Counted from the stretch's first letter, positions 34,571 through 44,575 are shown. The stretch is 64,000 bases of DNA from JAJDZL01 sp965220665 (GCA_965220665.1 CBDCQQ010000005.1:2046001-2110000); one strand, 5' to 3'. Numbers and translations: made by a program. Notes: generated by a model not told the origin, from the sequence alone.

Positions 34571-34594
34571 AACGGGGTGCTTCCGCACCCCGTT
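34571..34594 (-). terminator. Displaced terminator of porin B
   Basis: AACGGGGTGC/GCACCCCGTT with a 4-nt loop, oriented for the minus strand. It matches the terminators of the other porins. It is separated from the porin B stop codon (37018) by the 2.4-kb IS4-type element. Confidence 0.7.
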
Positions 34595-34609
34595 TCATTC
34601 GATTCAAAC

Positions 34610-36996
34610 CTTTCATCTACCCACAGTTGACTCGCATATAAAGATCGAATCATTTTGAATTGTTTTCTGCATTTACTCCTCTGTGATAAACCAGTGCCGG
34701 TGTAAAGATCTCGTAGGCTTCCCATAATTTTCGAGTTCCCGGCAGCGGCTGACTTTTTCTTGAATCAAACCCTGCAACACCCGCCAGATCGATGACGAAC
34801 TGGCGGATGGTTGGGTCGTGTCCCGGCGGCGAGCGCACACGCGTGATGCCGCGGTAATAACGATACTCATAGAGACACGCAACCTGATCGTTTCCAACCG
34901 CATTGCGCGCCTTGACATCCGGATTGTTTCTCGCCATGTAGTTCAAATCATGAATGTAACAGGCAGTCACCGCATCAAACACCAGACACTTGCGCAGATC
35001 ATCCGCATGGTCAAACTGACGCGTGGCGATTTTTGAGCCGTTTTTCAATACACTGAACCACGTCTCAATATGCCAGCGCTTCTCATACCAGCGGACAATC
35101 TTGTGAACATTGTCGACACTGGCCTGACCCTCGGTCGTCAGCAGCAGCCAGTGCAGCGGCTTTTGATCCGGTGAAACACCCATCTCATCCACGCTTAGCG
35201 CAAGCATCTTCACCGGGGTTTTGTCTTTCACTGCCGCAGGCGCCCTCAGCGTCACCTCGCAGGCGCGGATCTCAAGCCTTGCCTTGCGCCCCTTGCGGGC
35301 GCGCCTGCCGCCGCACGCCGCAATCCGAATCGTCTTGTGCGCTGTCACCGGCTGGCCTTTCATATGCGCATCCAGCTTCTCAGCGCTGCCGTCTTCTAAT
35401 ATCACCTTGCGCTTGCGCGCCGCATTCGAGCGAACCAGCAGCCCATCGCCGTGATCCTGCGCATCACGCAATAACGGCCACAAATCCGCTTCCCGATCAC
35501 ACACCGTCACCACACGGGTGCTGCTGCACGCATCAGACAACTCACGCGCACGCAGCAACCCATCCATCCAGCGCCGGCTTTCTTTCTCATCGGTGTCTGC
35601 CTTTTCCGATTCAAGAACTTTTTTGTCGGTCCTGCGAAATCCAGCATTGAGCGCATACACACCCAGCGTGCGTCCCGTCTCAGTGACCGCAATCCCAAAA
35701 TGCGCCAGTATCCCGCTGGCGCCCTTGCCGCGGCCGCCTATCCCGACCAGACCTTCCGTCTCAGAAAGTCCGTGATAGTTCAGCGTCGTCGTGTCCTGCA
35801 CCGCCAGCACCACTGACTCTGCCTCACAACGCTCTGCCAGCGACGCCTGGTGCGGCTCTAATATATGTTCCATCCTCACCTGCTCATTCGACAACAGCCG
35901 ATACGCACCTTTGCGGTCCGCACGATTCGGAAACATCGAAGCAATCGACTTGCCCTGATGGTCCACCCAGGCCCTGCCCATCGCAATAATCCGCCCGCGC
36001 ACCCGACCGTCACTGTGACTCGTGCGCGCATACTCCCGCTCTGCCCAGTGCGCCTTGTCATCCAAATATACCGCCTTCGGCTTTGTGATCGCACGGTATT
36101 GCTCCCTGCATAACTGATCTTTCCAGTCATCGGACAGCGGCTTGAACCAAATCGCTTTCGGCGTCCCAGGCTGCGCACGACGCTGGGCATGACCGCTGGT
36201 GAACCGATCACACTTGTGCCACCCGGCAGCCCCATAACAGCTGCCCCGGTAACACCCATCAACATACGTATACATCAATAACGGACGAACCTTATGGCAA
36301 CGCTCCCAGTCACTGGCAACGCACTTCGATACCCGCTCCAGCGCCACCGATGCCAGCCCATAAACCCGCGGAATCAGCAAAAACCGCTGGTTGCAGATCA
36401 CTTTTTGCAAATTCGACACCCGCGCATCCTGACTCCAGCCAATCCATTCGTCTCTCGCCTTTTGATGCCAGCTCGCGGCAGCAAACCCTATCCCGCCAAC
36501 AATCCCATATTCGGATGAAACAATCCAGTAGCGAAGCTGCGCACCCGGTGCACGACCGAATCCGTTGGGATGATGCTTCTCCATCATCGCATCCCAGCTG
36601 CGGCGCTGTTCGCAACCGTCAATCACCGCAACGCGAATGTCGCCCAAGTCCTTGAACTGAAGACGAGACCGCTGCAATGAATCCAGCCCCTCAGGCGCAG
36701 AGGCGGAAACCCGGGTTTCCGGAACCCCCGCCCGCTTCTCGGGCAATGCAAATCCCACTTTGTCAGCCAGCTTCACCACAGTTTTGCGAGCCGAACTGAT
36801 CATCGGCCGGTTTTGGCTGTCATGCCAGTCGTCTAACCGGCATAATAACCGCGCAAGATCTCCGAGGCTGACCGATGGACGTTCCGACTCCTTGATCAAC
36901 GCTTCGATAGTGCCGGCACTGAATTGGCGCATTCCAATTTGCATGCCGATATTTTCTAATATTTATCCTCCGTTGTCAACTGTGGGCATATGAAAG
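34610..36996 (-). mobile_element. IS4-family (IS50-like) element, 2387 bp, with DUF4338-transposase fusion
   Basis: Flanked by the 9-bp direct repeat GATTCAAAC (34601-34609 and 36997-37005). The termini begin CTTTCAT and include the shared inverted segment CCCACAGTTGAC a few bases in. A 9-bp target duplication fits the IS50/Tn5 group of IS4. It carries one gene and sits exactly between the porin B stop codon and its terminator. Confidence 0.85.
34650..36944 (-). CDS. Fusion of DUF4338 (DruA-like) domain with IS4/Tn5-type transposase
   Basis: 764 residues. Residues ~95-270 form a DUF4338 domain (DLGDIRVAVIDGCEQRRSWD; NGFGRAPGAQLRYWIVSSEY; FLLIPRVYGLASVALERVSK), a fold also found in the DruA protein of Druantia defence systems. 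From ~300 the protein is a Tn5-like transposase: DNA-binding region (FPNRADRKGAYRLLSNEQV), DDE residues Asp384 (AVQDTTTLNYHG), Asp483 (VTVCDREADLWPLL) and Glu627 within the IS4 Y-R-E-K signature (WYEKRWHIETWFSVLK). Transposases of the Tn5 type are normally ~480 residues, so the N-terminal domain is an addition. What DUF4338 contributes is unknown; target choice or DNA binding is possible. Confidence 0.87.
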   Translation of the reverse strand: MQIGMRQFSAGTIEALIKESERPSVSLGDLARLLCRLDDWHDSQNRPMISSARKTVVKLADKVGFALPEKRAGVPETRVSASAPEGLDSLQRSRLQFKDLGDIRVAVIDGCEQRRSWDAMMEKHHPNGFGRAPGAQLRYWIVSSEYGIVGGIGFAAASWHQKARDEWIGWSQDARVSNLQKVICNQRFLLIPRVYGLASVALERVSKCVASDWERCHKVRPLLMYTYVDGCYRGSCYGAAGWHKCDRFTSGHAQRRAQPGTPKAIWFKPLSDDWKDQLCREQYRAITKPKAVYLDDKAHWAEREYARTSHSDGRVRGRIIAMGRAWVDHQGKSIASMFPNRADRKGAYRLLSNEQVRMEHILEPHQASLAERCEAESVVLAVQDTTTLNYHGLSETEGLVGIGGRGKGASGILAHFGIAVTETGRTLGVYALNAGFRRTDKKVLESEKADTDEKESRRWMDGLLRARELSDACSSTRVVTVCDREADLWPLLRDAQDHGDGLLVRSNAARKRKVILEDGSAEKLDAHMKGQPVTAHKTIRIAACGGRRARKGRKARLEIRACEVTLRAPAAVKDKTPVKMLALSVDEMGVSPDQKPLHWLLLTTEGQASVDNVHKIVRWYEKRWHIETWFSVLKNGSKIATRQFDHADDLRKCLVFDAVTACYIHDLNYMARNNPDVKARNAVGNDQVACLYEYRYYRGITRVRSPPGHDPTIRQFVIDLAGVAGFDSRKSQPLPGTRKLWEAYEIFTPALVYHRGVNAENNSK

Positions 36997-38266
36997 GATT
37001 CAAACTGAATGAACCTGTCAGAAGTGAACTGCCAGAGCCACGCCAGTTACGTTCGCTGAATCACCGTCATTGTTGGCATGTTCAATAATCAGCGCCGCGC
37101 TGTCACCGAGTCCCTTTGTCAAAGAAAGCACCCAGGGTTTATGGCTGTCCTTTTTGTCTCTCCACTGAAAGACATAACTGAGACCGGTATCTCCCAAGCC
37201 GCCACGGATTCCGAAGAATGTGGTTTTCTGCTCAGTATCGGGGGCCTCGCTACCATGGGTGGCATCAGAGTTGGCTATAGAGAAGGTATCGTCCGCAGAT
37301 GTGGGATCATCAAAGTCACTGACGACGAGATCTGTATAACCGGCATCTGGTCTGGCACCTGTAGTATTGGATACCTTTTCTTTTTGGGAACCAACATAAA
37401 CAGTCAGATCGCTCACTGAGATTTCCGCTGCAATTGAGTTGGTTACGGTTTGCCATGTCGAATCGTTATAAGCATTGTATGCGCCTGCGGCTTCAGTCGC
37501 TACCAAAAATTGCTCCTTCATCGTATACTTGTCGTCCTGATGCGAAAGTGCGACTTTACCGATGTCGCCGACATTGATGCTCAGACCGAATTCAACATCC
37601 TGAAGGCCGGTGTCCGGGTCCGTGTCATTTCCTTCTGGTCCACCATAACGCCCATCAAGCTGCAGGCTCATCAGATCGTTCGAAAACGCATAGGAAATCG
37701 CATTTCCGTGACGATAGGCGGTTTGCGCATCACCCCAGAACCACGAATTGTCCGTCACGGCACCGAACGAATTGTAAGACGCACTCCAGATCTGACCCGC
37801 GGTCACGGTTCCAAATCCACCTGAAAGTCCGACATAAGCAAGACGACCACCGCCGCCCAGACCCGCATTTTCCGTGCTCATCTTGTGCTCAAACCGGTAC
37901 ACGGCTGAGAGTCCTTCACCGGCCTCGTGCGAGCCCTTGATGCCCCAGCGAGACCCACCATCAAACACGCTTACTTTGCTGTCCGACGATTTAAGTGCGT
38001 AATAAACACTTATCCGAACGCGTAGTAAACACTTATCCGAACGCGGAATAAACCTAATCCGAACACGGAATAAACACTTATCCGAACGCGGAATAAACCT
38101 AATCCGAACGCGCAGTACGGCTGATCTGCAGGATGCTGGAGGTCGGTTTTTCGGCGGCGGTTTCTGTCAGTGCAATTTGACTATTGCAGGCGTTTTTCGT
38201 ATCAATCGCAGTTTTAAGTGGCGATTGAAGTCAGGGAGGCGTCAGATGACGAGAAGGAGAATTCCG

Positions 38267-39760
38267 ATGAGAAAACATAAACAGATACTCAGGCTGCATC
38301 ACGAAAACGGCTGGCCGATGCGGCGCATTGCCGAGGTGCTTGATGCGGGTACCGCGACGGTTCACAACGTGCTGGCCCAGGCCCGGCGGGCCGGTGTGAG
38401 CTGGCCGCAGGCCGAGGGCATGGATGAGGCTGAGCTGATGCGGATTTTATATCCGAGGTCCGGGTGCGCCGGGCGCGCCGATGAGGTGGATTATGCCTGG
38501 GTGCGCGGTCAGCTGGGTCTGAAGTCGGTGACGTTGAAGCTTTTGTGGCAGGAGCTTTGCGAACGGCAGGGCTACGCCCACAGCTACGCCTGGTTCTGCC
38601 GCTGCTACAATGCATGGGCGAAAGAGGGGCGGCGCTCGATGCGCATGGATCATGTGCCGGGCGACATGGCCTATGTGGATTACTCGGGCCTGACTGCTGC
38701 GGTTGGCGTGCGCAGGGCGCAGATTTTCGTCGGTGCGCTGGGGGTGTCGCATTACACCTATGCGCGTGCGGCGTGGACGCAGGGTCTTGAGGACTGGCTT
38801 GCGTGCAACACGCAGATGCTGGAATATTTTGGCGGGGCGCCGAACCTGATCGTGCCGGACAACCTGAAAAGTGCGGTCAGCAAAGCCTGCCGTTACGATC
38901 CGGATGCCAACGGCGTCTACCAGCAGTGGGCGGCACACTACGATGTGGCGGTGATGCCGGCGCGGCCGTATCGTCCAAAGGACAAGGCGATTGTGGAAAA
39001 TGCGGTGCAGCAGGTTCAGCGGTGGGTTCTGGCGCCGCTTCGCAATCAGCGCTTCGAGAGACTTTCGCAGCTGAACCAGGCGGTCCGCGGCCGGATCGAG
39101 CAGCTCAACGAGCGGCCGTTTTCGGATCGTCCGGGCAGCCGCCGGGAGATCTTCGAGTCGGTTGACCGGCCGGCTCTGCGGCCGCTGCCGCTGGCACCGT
39201 TTCATGCACTTGACATCAGAACCGCAAAAGTCGGTTGCGACTATCACGTCCAGTATGCCCGGCACTGGTATTCGGTGCCCCACGAGCTGGTCGGCAAAGC
39301 GGTTGAGATCCGCGCCGATGCCGATGTGGTGACGGTGTTTTTCAAGGGCCGGCAGGTGTGCATGCATGTCAGACAGCCGCAGCATGGGCACTCGACTGTG
39401 GATTCGCACATGCCCAGGGCGCATGAGTTCATGCACAAATGGACGGCCGAGCGCATCGAGGGCTGGGCCGCCGAGGTGGGCGAGGACTGCCGCGCGTTCG
39501 TGCAGGCAAGAATCAGCGAGGCGCGGCATGTCCAGCAGGTCAGCCGCAAGGCGCTGGGGCTGCTGTCGCTGAGCCGCGAATACGACAATGTGCGCCTCAA
39601 TGCGGCCTGCCGCATCGCCAACCAGCAGGGACTGAGCCGTCTCGCACAGATTCGGGAGATTCTGACAAATGGCGCCGACCTGCGATGCCAGTCCGCCGAG
39701 CTGGATCTGCAGCTGCCGCAGGATCACGAAAACCTGCGCGGCGCAGACCAGTTCAAGTGA
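38267..39760 (+). CDS. istA: IS21 transposase IstA, copy 1
   Basis: About 497 residues from ATG 38267, preceded by GAAGGAG; the frame is open 30 codons further up. An N-terminal helix-turn-helix (ENGWPMRRIAEVLDAGTATV) is followed by the rve/DDE integrase core: VPGDMAYVDYSGLT (Asp), FGGAPNLIVPDNLKSAVSKA (Asp) and RPKDKAIVENAVQQVQRWV (Glu), then a beta-barrel domain near YHVQYARHWYSVPHELVGKA. It catalyses strand cutting and joining, with IstB as ATPase partner encoded 7 bp downstream. Confidence 0.93.
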   Translation: MRKHKQILRLHHENGWPMRRIAEVLDAGTATVHNVLAQARRAGVSWPQAEGMDEAELMRILYPRSGCAGRADEVDYAWVRGQLGLKSVTLKLLWQELCERQGYAHSYAWFCRCYNAWAKEGRRSMRMDHVPGDMAYVDYSGLTAAVGVRRAQIFVGALGVSHYTYARAAWTQGLEDWLACNTQMLEYFGGAPNLIVPDNLKSAVSKACRYDPDANGVYQQWAAHYDVAVMPARPYRPKDKAIVENAVQQVQRWVLAPLRNQRFERLSQLNQAVRGRIEQLNERPFSDRPGSRREIFESVDRPALRPLPLAPFHALDIRTAKVGCDYHVQYARHWYSVPHELVGKAVEIRADADVVTVFFKGRQVCMHVRQPQHGHSTVDSHMPRAHEFMHKWTAERIEGWAAEVGEDCRAFVQARISEARHVQQVSRKALGLLSLSREYDNVRLNAACRIANQQGLSRLAQIREILTNGADLRCQSAELDLQLPQDHENLRGADQFK

Positions 39761-39767
39761 GGGGTGC

Positions 39768-40535
39768 ATGATGAACAGACAGGTACTGACCAATCTGAGG
39801 AAGCTGTCGCTGGGATCGATGTCGCAGGCGCTGGAACACCAGCTTGAGCAGCCCGGCACTTATGAGGATCTCGGGTTCACTGAACGGCTGGGTCTGCTGG
39901 TCGATCACGAACTGCAGTGCCGACATCAGCGCCGCCTGCAGCGGCTGATCAAAGGCGCCGGTTTCCGCCTCGCCGCAAGCCTCGACGACATTGACTACCG
40001 CGCGTCGCGCGGCCTCAGCCGCCAGCAGATCGCCGAGCTGGGCCATTGCGGCTGGATCGAAAAAGCCCAGAACCTGCTGATCACCGGACCGTGCGGTTCG
40101 GGAAAATCGCATGTGGCCTGCGCACTCGGACGCTCGGCGTGCCTGCTCAATCACGACGTGCGCTACCTGCGTCTGCCGTCGCTGCTGTCGCAGTTCGACC
40201 AGGCCAGAGCCACCGGTTCGTATCATCAGTTCATCCAGCGCCTCGGCCAGGTGTCGCTGGTGATCATCGACGACTGGGGCCTGCAGCCGCTGACGGCGGC
40301 CGACCGGCGCGACCTGATGGAACTGATGGATGTGCGCTACGGACGCCGCTCGGTCGCCATGGTCAGCCAGCTGCCGGTCGACAGCTGGCATTCAGCCATC
40401 GGCGACCCGACGCTGGCCGATGCCATCTTGGACCGGCTGATTCACAATGCCCACCGCATTGCGCTGCAGGGCGAGTCGATGAGAAAACGAAACGCACTGG
40501 AACCGGCGGCGACGCATGAGCCAGGCCCCGCATAA
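39768..40535 (+). CDS. istB: IS21 ATPase IstB, copy 1
   Basis: 255 residues from the ATG at 39768 (a second ATG follows at 39771). Walker A is ITGPCGSGKSHVACALG, Walker B VSLVIIDDWGLQPL, with sensor SQLPVDSWHSAIGDPTLADA. IstB is a DnaC-like AAA+ protein that forms a decamer bending target DNA for IstA. The frame is complete, so the pair could be functional. Confidence 0.93.
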   Translation: MMNRQVLTNLRKLSLGSMSQALEHQLEQPGTYEDLGFTERLGLLVDHELQCRHQRRLQRLIKGAGFRLAASLDDIDYRASRGLSRQQIAELGHCGWIEKAQNLLITGPCGSGKSHVACALGRSACLLNHDVRYLRLPSLLSQFDQARATGSYHQFIQRLGQVSLVIIDDWGLQPLTAADRRDLMELMDVRYGRRSVAMVSQLPVDSWHSAIGDPTLADAILDRLIHNAHRIALQGESMRKRNALEPAATHEPGPA

Positions 40536-40551
40536 TAAGTCCATTACCAAC

Positions 40552-40622
40552 CCTGTGAAAAATTCCCTACGGCAAGTTCAAGCGTGCAGGCACGCTTGCC
40601 TACGGGTTTTTTAACAGGGTTG
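40552..40622. terminator. Large inverted repeat after istB, copy 1
   Basis: AACCCTGT and ACAGGGTT enclose a second stem CCCTACGGCAAG/GCTTGCCTACGGG and an inner GCGTGC/GCACGC hairpin, followed by TTTTTT within the outer stem. It probably stops transcription leaving or entering the element. It is repeated in copy 2 (48225-48295). Confidence 0.6.
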
Positions 40623-40919
40623 CCAACCGACTTATTTACGCTCCTTGGCATATTGAACGCTGATTCTGACTTGACATCGGGAGGTGTTTCATCGTTAAAT
40701 AAGAGACTGAAAAAGACACTGAGAAAGACACTGCCGGTTCCGAAAACAGGTGCCGCGTTCAGATAACTGTTTATTCCATGTTCGGATAACTTTATTCGGC
40801 GTTCGGATTAAGTAGAATACGCATTTAAGACCGGCACGCAGCGAGCCGTACCAGCTGGCTTCCGCAAACACGGCTGAGGGAACGCTCAGCACACCCGCGA
40901 AAACCAGAATGGCCATCAT

Positions 40920-41455
40920 ATAGGAACGACGCTAGCGCACCCTGTAATTTTTGTAGACTTGGGTCAAACTGGAATGTTTCTAACCAATTTGGAAATTGAC
41001 TTTCAATAACGATTGCTTAATCATCAGTCTGTTTTCACGAAACGTTAATCTGCCAATCTAAGTCCGGCAATTGAATTTTGATTTCCAGCAAATCTAAAAA
41101 TTTCGGACCTCACGCTAAAACCTACTGTGTTTGCAAAATATTTTTTGCAGATATCCAAAGTAAGGAATGACATTTTTTATCACCGGTTAACAGACGGGCT
41201 GGTATTACCCAGCTGATTCTGTTCAGACGTCAAGTAGAAGATGCACGCCTCTATCATATGCAGACTGAGCGAACCTACGTTCAGACCGACATGCGGGTGA
41301 AACCCTTGGCGGCTAGTGCTACTGACGCGCTATATAGATCATTTGCGAAATTACCTGAAGCACTGGTGGCCACGACGCACCTGCAGGCAATAGTGCCTGG
41401 CTGCCATGCCAAGCTAACAGGATTGCGCTGAAATCCAAGGGGTATAATTCGATTC
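40920..41455. other. Porin B upstream region and spacer
   Basis: 536 bp holding the original promoter side of porin B (minus strand) and the upstream region of the AAA ATPase gene (plus strand). No gene supported. A TATAAT lies at 41443-41448, close to the ATPase start, so it is too near to be that gene's -10 unless the mRNA is leaderless. Confidence 0.35.
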
Positions 41456-43021
41456 ATGCGCTTCTTCAACACTGAAGGTCCGATCAAACCGGAGGACCAC
41501 TACCACATCAGTCCGCTTGAGCGGGTTGATCGGGATGAGATTTTCCGTCTGATCGAGCGGGAAAGATACTTTGTGCTGCATGCGCCGCGCCAGACCGGCA
41601 AGACCTCGATGCTGTTTGCGCTGCGCGACGAGTTGAATGCAACCGGACGGTATCGCGCGGTGTATGTGAATGTTGAGTCGGCCCAGACTGCCCGCGAAGA
41701 CGTGCACATCGCGATGCAGACGGTTCTGAGTCGACTTGCCAGCGCAGCGAAGTCAGGACTCAATGATTCTTTCGTCGATGAGATCTGGCCGCAGATTCTC
41801 AATAAATCTGGCGGGCACGGTGCATTTCAAGATGTGTTGCATCTCTGGTCAGAGTCGAACCCAGTGCCGCTGGTGCTGATGATTGACGAGATTGACGCAC
41901 TGGTTGGCGACTCGCTGGTTTCTATATTACGCCAGCTGCGATCGGGATATCCGGGCCGTCCCGAGCACTTTCCTCAGAGCGTAATGCTGTGTGGGGTTCG
42001 GGATGTGCGCGACTACCGGATACACTCAAGTGCTGAGCAGGAAATCATTGCCGGAGGCAGTGCGTTCAACATCAAGGCCAAATCCCTGCGGCTTGGTGAT
42101 TTCGACGAGAGAGAAACTCGATCGCTGCTGGAGCAGCACACCGAAGACACCGGGCAGAAGTGGAGCGGCGAGGCCCTGGCAGAGGTCTGGCGTTCGACCC
42201 GCGGACAGCCATGGCTGGTCAATGCGCTGGCTGCTGAAGTCACAGAAACAATAACGAACCGCGGCCAGACGATCGGGGTTGATGACATTATGTCTGCCCG
42301 GGAGGTGCTGATTCGGCGGCGCGACACGCACCTTGACCAGCTGGCGGACAAGCTGCGGGAGGATCGTGTCAGGCGGGTGATTGGGCCTGTGCTGAGCGGC
42401 GAACCCACTGCAAAAGAACTGGACACGGATGATGTGCGTTATATTCGGGATCTGGGGCTGATCAGGCAAAAGCCGCCGGTTGAGATTGCGAACCCAATTT
42501 ACCGCGAGATCATTCCGCGTGAACTGCTGAAATCTCATGACGAATTCTTGCCATTCGAAACGGCTTGGTTTGTTGAGAATGGAATGCTTGCAATGAATTG
42601 TCTGATGGAGACGTTTCAGAAGTTTTTCCGGGAGAATTCCGAGCATTGGATAGAGCGGTTCGACTTTAAGGAGGCGGGACCTCAGCTGCTGCTGCAGGCG
42701 TTTCTGCAGCGGGTGGTCAATGCCGGCGGACGAATTGAGCGGGAGTATGGCATAGGCCGCAGGCGCACCGACCTTTTGGTGGTGTGGGGAGTGGGGAAGG
42801 AGAGACAAAATGTGGTGATCGAGTGCAAGCTTCGGCGCGGCGGCTTGGAACGCACGGTGAGCGAGGGACTGGAACAGATTTCGAGGTACATGGATGGTTG
42901 CGGTTCTGATGAAGGCCATCTGGTCATATTCGACCAGTCGAAGAAACGTACTTGGCAGGAGAAGATTTTCAGCCGCTGTGAGACGGTTGGAAAGCACTGC
43001 GTGACGGTCTGGGGGATGTGA
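41456..43021 (+). CDS. AAA-type ATPase with C-terminal PD-(D/E)XK nuclease-like domain
   Basis: 521 residues. Walker A is HAPRQTGKTSMLFALRDEL (~42-60) and Walker B LVLMIDEIDALVGD, followed by a winged-helix-like region. The last ~110 residues (RIEREYGIGRRRTDLLVVWG, then VVIECKLRRGGLERTVSEGL) show the D...ExK core of PD-(D/E)XK nucleases. Such 'AAA-like' proteins are abundant in some symbionts and IS-rich genomes, with no settled function. No ribosome-binding site precedes the ATG. It lies between the IS21 copies, in the potentially invertible segment. Confidence 0.82.
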   Translation: MRFFNTEGPIKPEDHYHISPLERVDRDEIFRLIERERYFVLHAPRQTGKTSMLFALRDELNATGRYRAVYVNVESAQTAREDVHIAMQTVLSRLASAAKSGLNDSFVDEIWPQILNKSGGHGAFQDVLHLWSESNPVPLVLMIDEIDALVGDSLVSILRQLRSGYPGRPEHFPQSVMLCGVRDVRDYRIHSSAEQEIIAGGSAFNIKAKSLRLGDFDERETRSLLEQHTEDTGQKWSGEALAEVWRSTRGQPWLVNALAAEVTETITNRGQTIGVDDIMSAREVLIRRRDTHLDQLADKLREDRVRRVIGPVLSGEPTAKELDTDDVRYIRDLGLIRQKPPVEIANPIYREIIPRELLKSHDEFLPFETAWFVENGMLAMNCLMETFQKFFRENSEHWIERFDFKEAGPQLLLQAFLQRVVNAGGRIEREYGIGRRRTDLLVVWGVGKERQNVVIECKLRRGGLERTVSEGLEQISRYMDGCGSDEGHLVIFDQSKKRTWQEKIFSRCETVGKHCVTVWGM

Positions 43022-43483
43022 CCCCGGCAGATTTTGAATAAACGCACAGTGATTAGGCAGAACGTTTCGAGTGCCTACATCAGAATCATCAATGGTAGCT
43101 GATTGGTGCTTTATTTTTCGAATGCGTGCGAGCGTCGGTCTGCACACAATACTAGGCACTGTCTCTTCAGATACTGAAGCGGATTGAATGAGGTAGGCGA
43201 ATGCCGGTGAGCATTGCTGTTCGATTCGCAGGAGTCTGTTCTGGAGACTGGAGCCGTTGTTCTAAGGCATCGCACTGATCGGTGCTACGTCGGTCCGGAT
43301 AGTCCAAAACCTTCGAGATGGTTGAGCAATGAACTGATTCAAAATCAAGACTTGACAAAAACGGGGTATCCATAGACAAAGAAAGGAATTTCACGGCTTC
43401 AATTTGTTATTTCAAGAAGATCAAAACCTAAAATCACGATAAACCTGCAGAAAACCTCTGGTTGATGGGGATCTGTCGAATTT
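43022..43483. other. Spacer upstream of porin C
   Basis: 462 bp with no supported gene. The end nearest porin C (43405-43483) is AT-rich and would hold its promoter. It does not resemble the leader of porin A by eye. Confidence 0.35.
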
Positions 43484-44575
43484 ATGGCCATTCTGGTTTT
43501 CGCGGGTGTGCTGAGTGTACCCTCCGCCGTCTTTGCGAAAGCCAGCTGGTACGGTTCACTGCGTGCTGGTGTTAAATCATCGGCCAGTGATGTAAACGTC
43601 TTTGATGGGCGGATCCCGCTGGGGCATCAAGGGCTCGAACGAAGCCGGCGAAGGACTCACTGCAGTCTATCACTTTGAAAGCAAGATCGATGCGACAAAT
43701 GGCGATCAGCCTGGCGGGCGTCTTGCTAATGCCGGAATTTCCGGTGGATTTGGAAGCATAACTCTGGGTCAGATGTGAAGTGCATCCACCATGCGTTCGG
43801 CGGCGTTGTGGACAACTCGTGGTGGTATGGTGCCTCAGGTACAAGCAGTCGCCATGGAAACGTGATCTCTTACGCGTTTTCCAATGATCTGATGAGTATG
43901 CAACTCGACGGTGCCTATGGCGGTCCAGAAGGAAATGACACCGACTCAGACGAGAGCTTGCAGAAAGTTGAATTCGGCCTGAGAGTCAGTGTTGGCGAGA
44001 TCGGCAAGGATGCGTTTGCACACATGAACGACAAGTACAGTAAGATGGCACCGCATTTGAAAGAGACAGCCACAGATGGTGCGTATGATTACTTTGACAC
44101 TTCGACTTGGGAAACTAAGTCAAACTCAATTGCAGCTGAAATTTCTGTGAGTGATCTGACTGTTTATGTCGGCACCCAAACCGAAAAGAAAACCAATACT
44201 ACCGGTGCCCAACCGAATGATTGGACAGCTCCTGTGGCATTATTTTCGGATGGAACGGTTACTCCTCAACAATTTGCAGGACCCCATTATCAAGGGGAAA
44301 AGCCTGAGGGCTGGCAAAGTACAAATGCCGCCCAACATGGTAGTGCGCTTGCAAATGCTGAACAGAAAACCACGTTCTTTGGATTTCGCGGCGGCTTGGG
44401 AGATACCGGCCTCAACTATCTGTTTCAGTGGCGAGATGTCAAGGACAGCCACAAACCCTGGATGCTTGGACTGTATAAGAGTCTTGGCGGCGGAGCCGAC
44501 ATCATTTTCGAGCATGTGAACAATGACGATAACGCTGAAAATTTGACTGCTGCGTATCTACGGGTCAATTTCTAG
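43484..44575 (+). pseudogene. Porin C, frameshifted
   Basis: Begins MAILVFAGVLSVPSAVFA-KASWYGSLRAGV. After VFDG an extra G (GATGGGCGG against GATGGCGG in porin A, ~43605) shifts the frame; the correct frame then continues RWGIKGSNEAGEGLTAVYHF until a TGA replaces the Trp codon of GQIWSA at ~43775, and a one-base loss just after shifts it again. From ~43790 the frame is intact (VVDNSWWYGASGTSSRHGNV) to the terminal strand ending in Phe. At least three lesions mean it is an old pseudogene, or a sequence reservoir for recombination. Confidence 0.88.

Larger units (their letters stand above)
37996..40823 (+). mobile_element. IS21-family element, copy 1, 2828 bp
   Basis: Termini TGCGTA...TACGCA and a 6-bp duplication TTTAAG (37990-37995, 40824-40829). 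The left end has five copies of ATCCGAAC and the right end three related GTTCGGAT/GTTCAGAT units, the multiple terminal repeats typical of IS21. It carries istA and istB. It is the same length as copy 2 at 48024-50851; the encoded proteins are identical, and the only DNA difference I noticed is at 38087. Confidence 0.95.
37018..40919 (-). pseudogene. Porin B, split by IS21
   Basis: The 5' part (40919-40824) encodes the signal peptide and SWYGSLRAGLK; the rest (37989-37018) begins SDSKVSVFDGGSRWGIKGS and runs to the terminal HF. Removing IS21 copy 1 and one TTTAAG repeat gives an uninterrupted 355-codon frame reading RAGLKSSDSKVSVFDG, closely like porins A and D. As present, the long 3' part lacks a signal peptide and promoter. 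The terminator has also been pushed 2.4 kb away by another IS, so two independent insertions hit this gene. Confidence 0.92.

Noticed and set aside
37996..38115. Five regularly spaced ATCCGAAC repeats looked like a small repeat array or CRISPR
   Set aside because: They are the multiple terminal repeats of the IS21 element and reappear at the same place in copy 2; there are no unique spacers of constant length.
38447..39859. Long open frame (470 codons) antisense to istA, repeated at 48988-50400
   Set aside because: It is an antisense shadow of a GC-rich transposase gene, with no ribosome-binding site or family resemblance.
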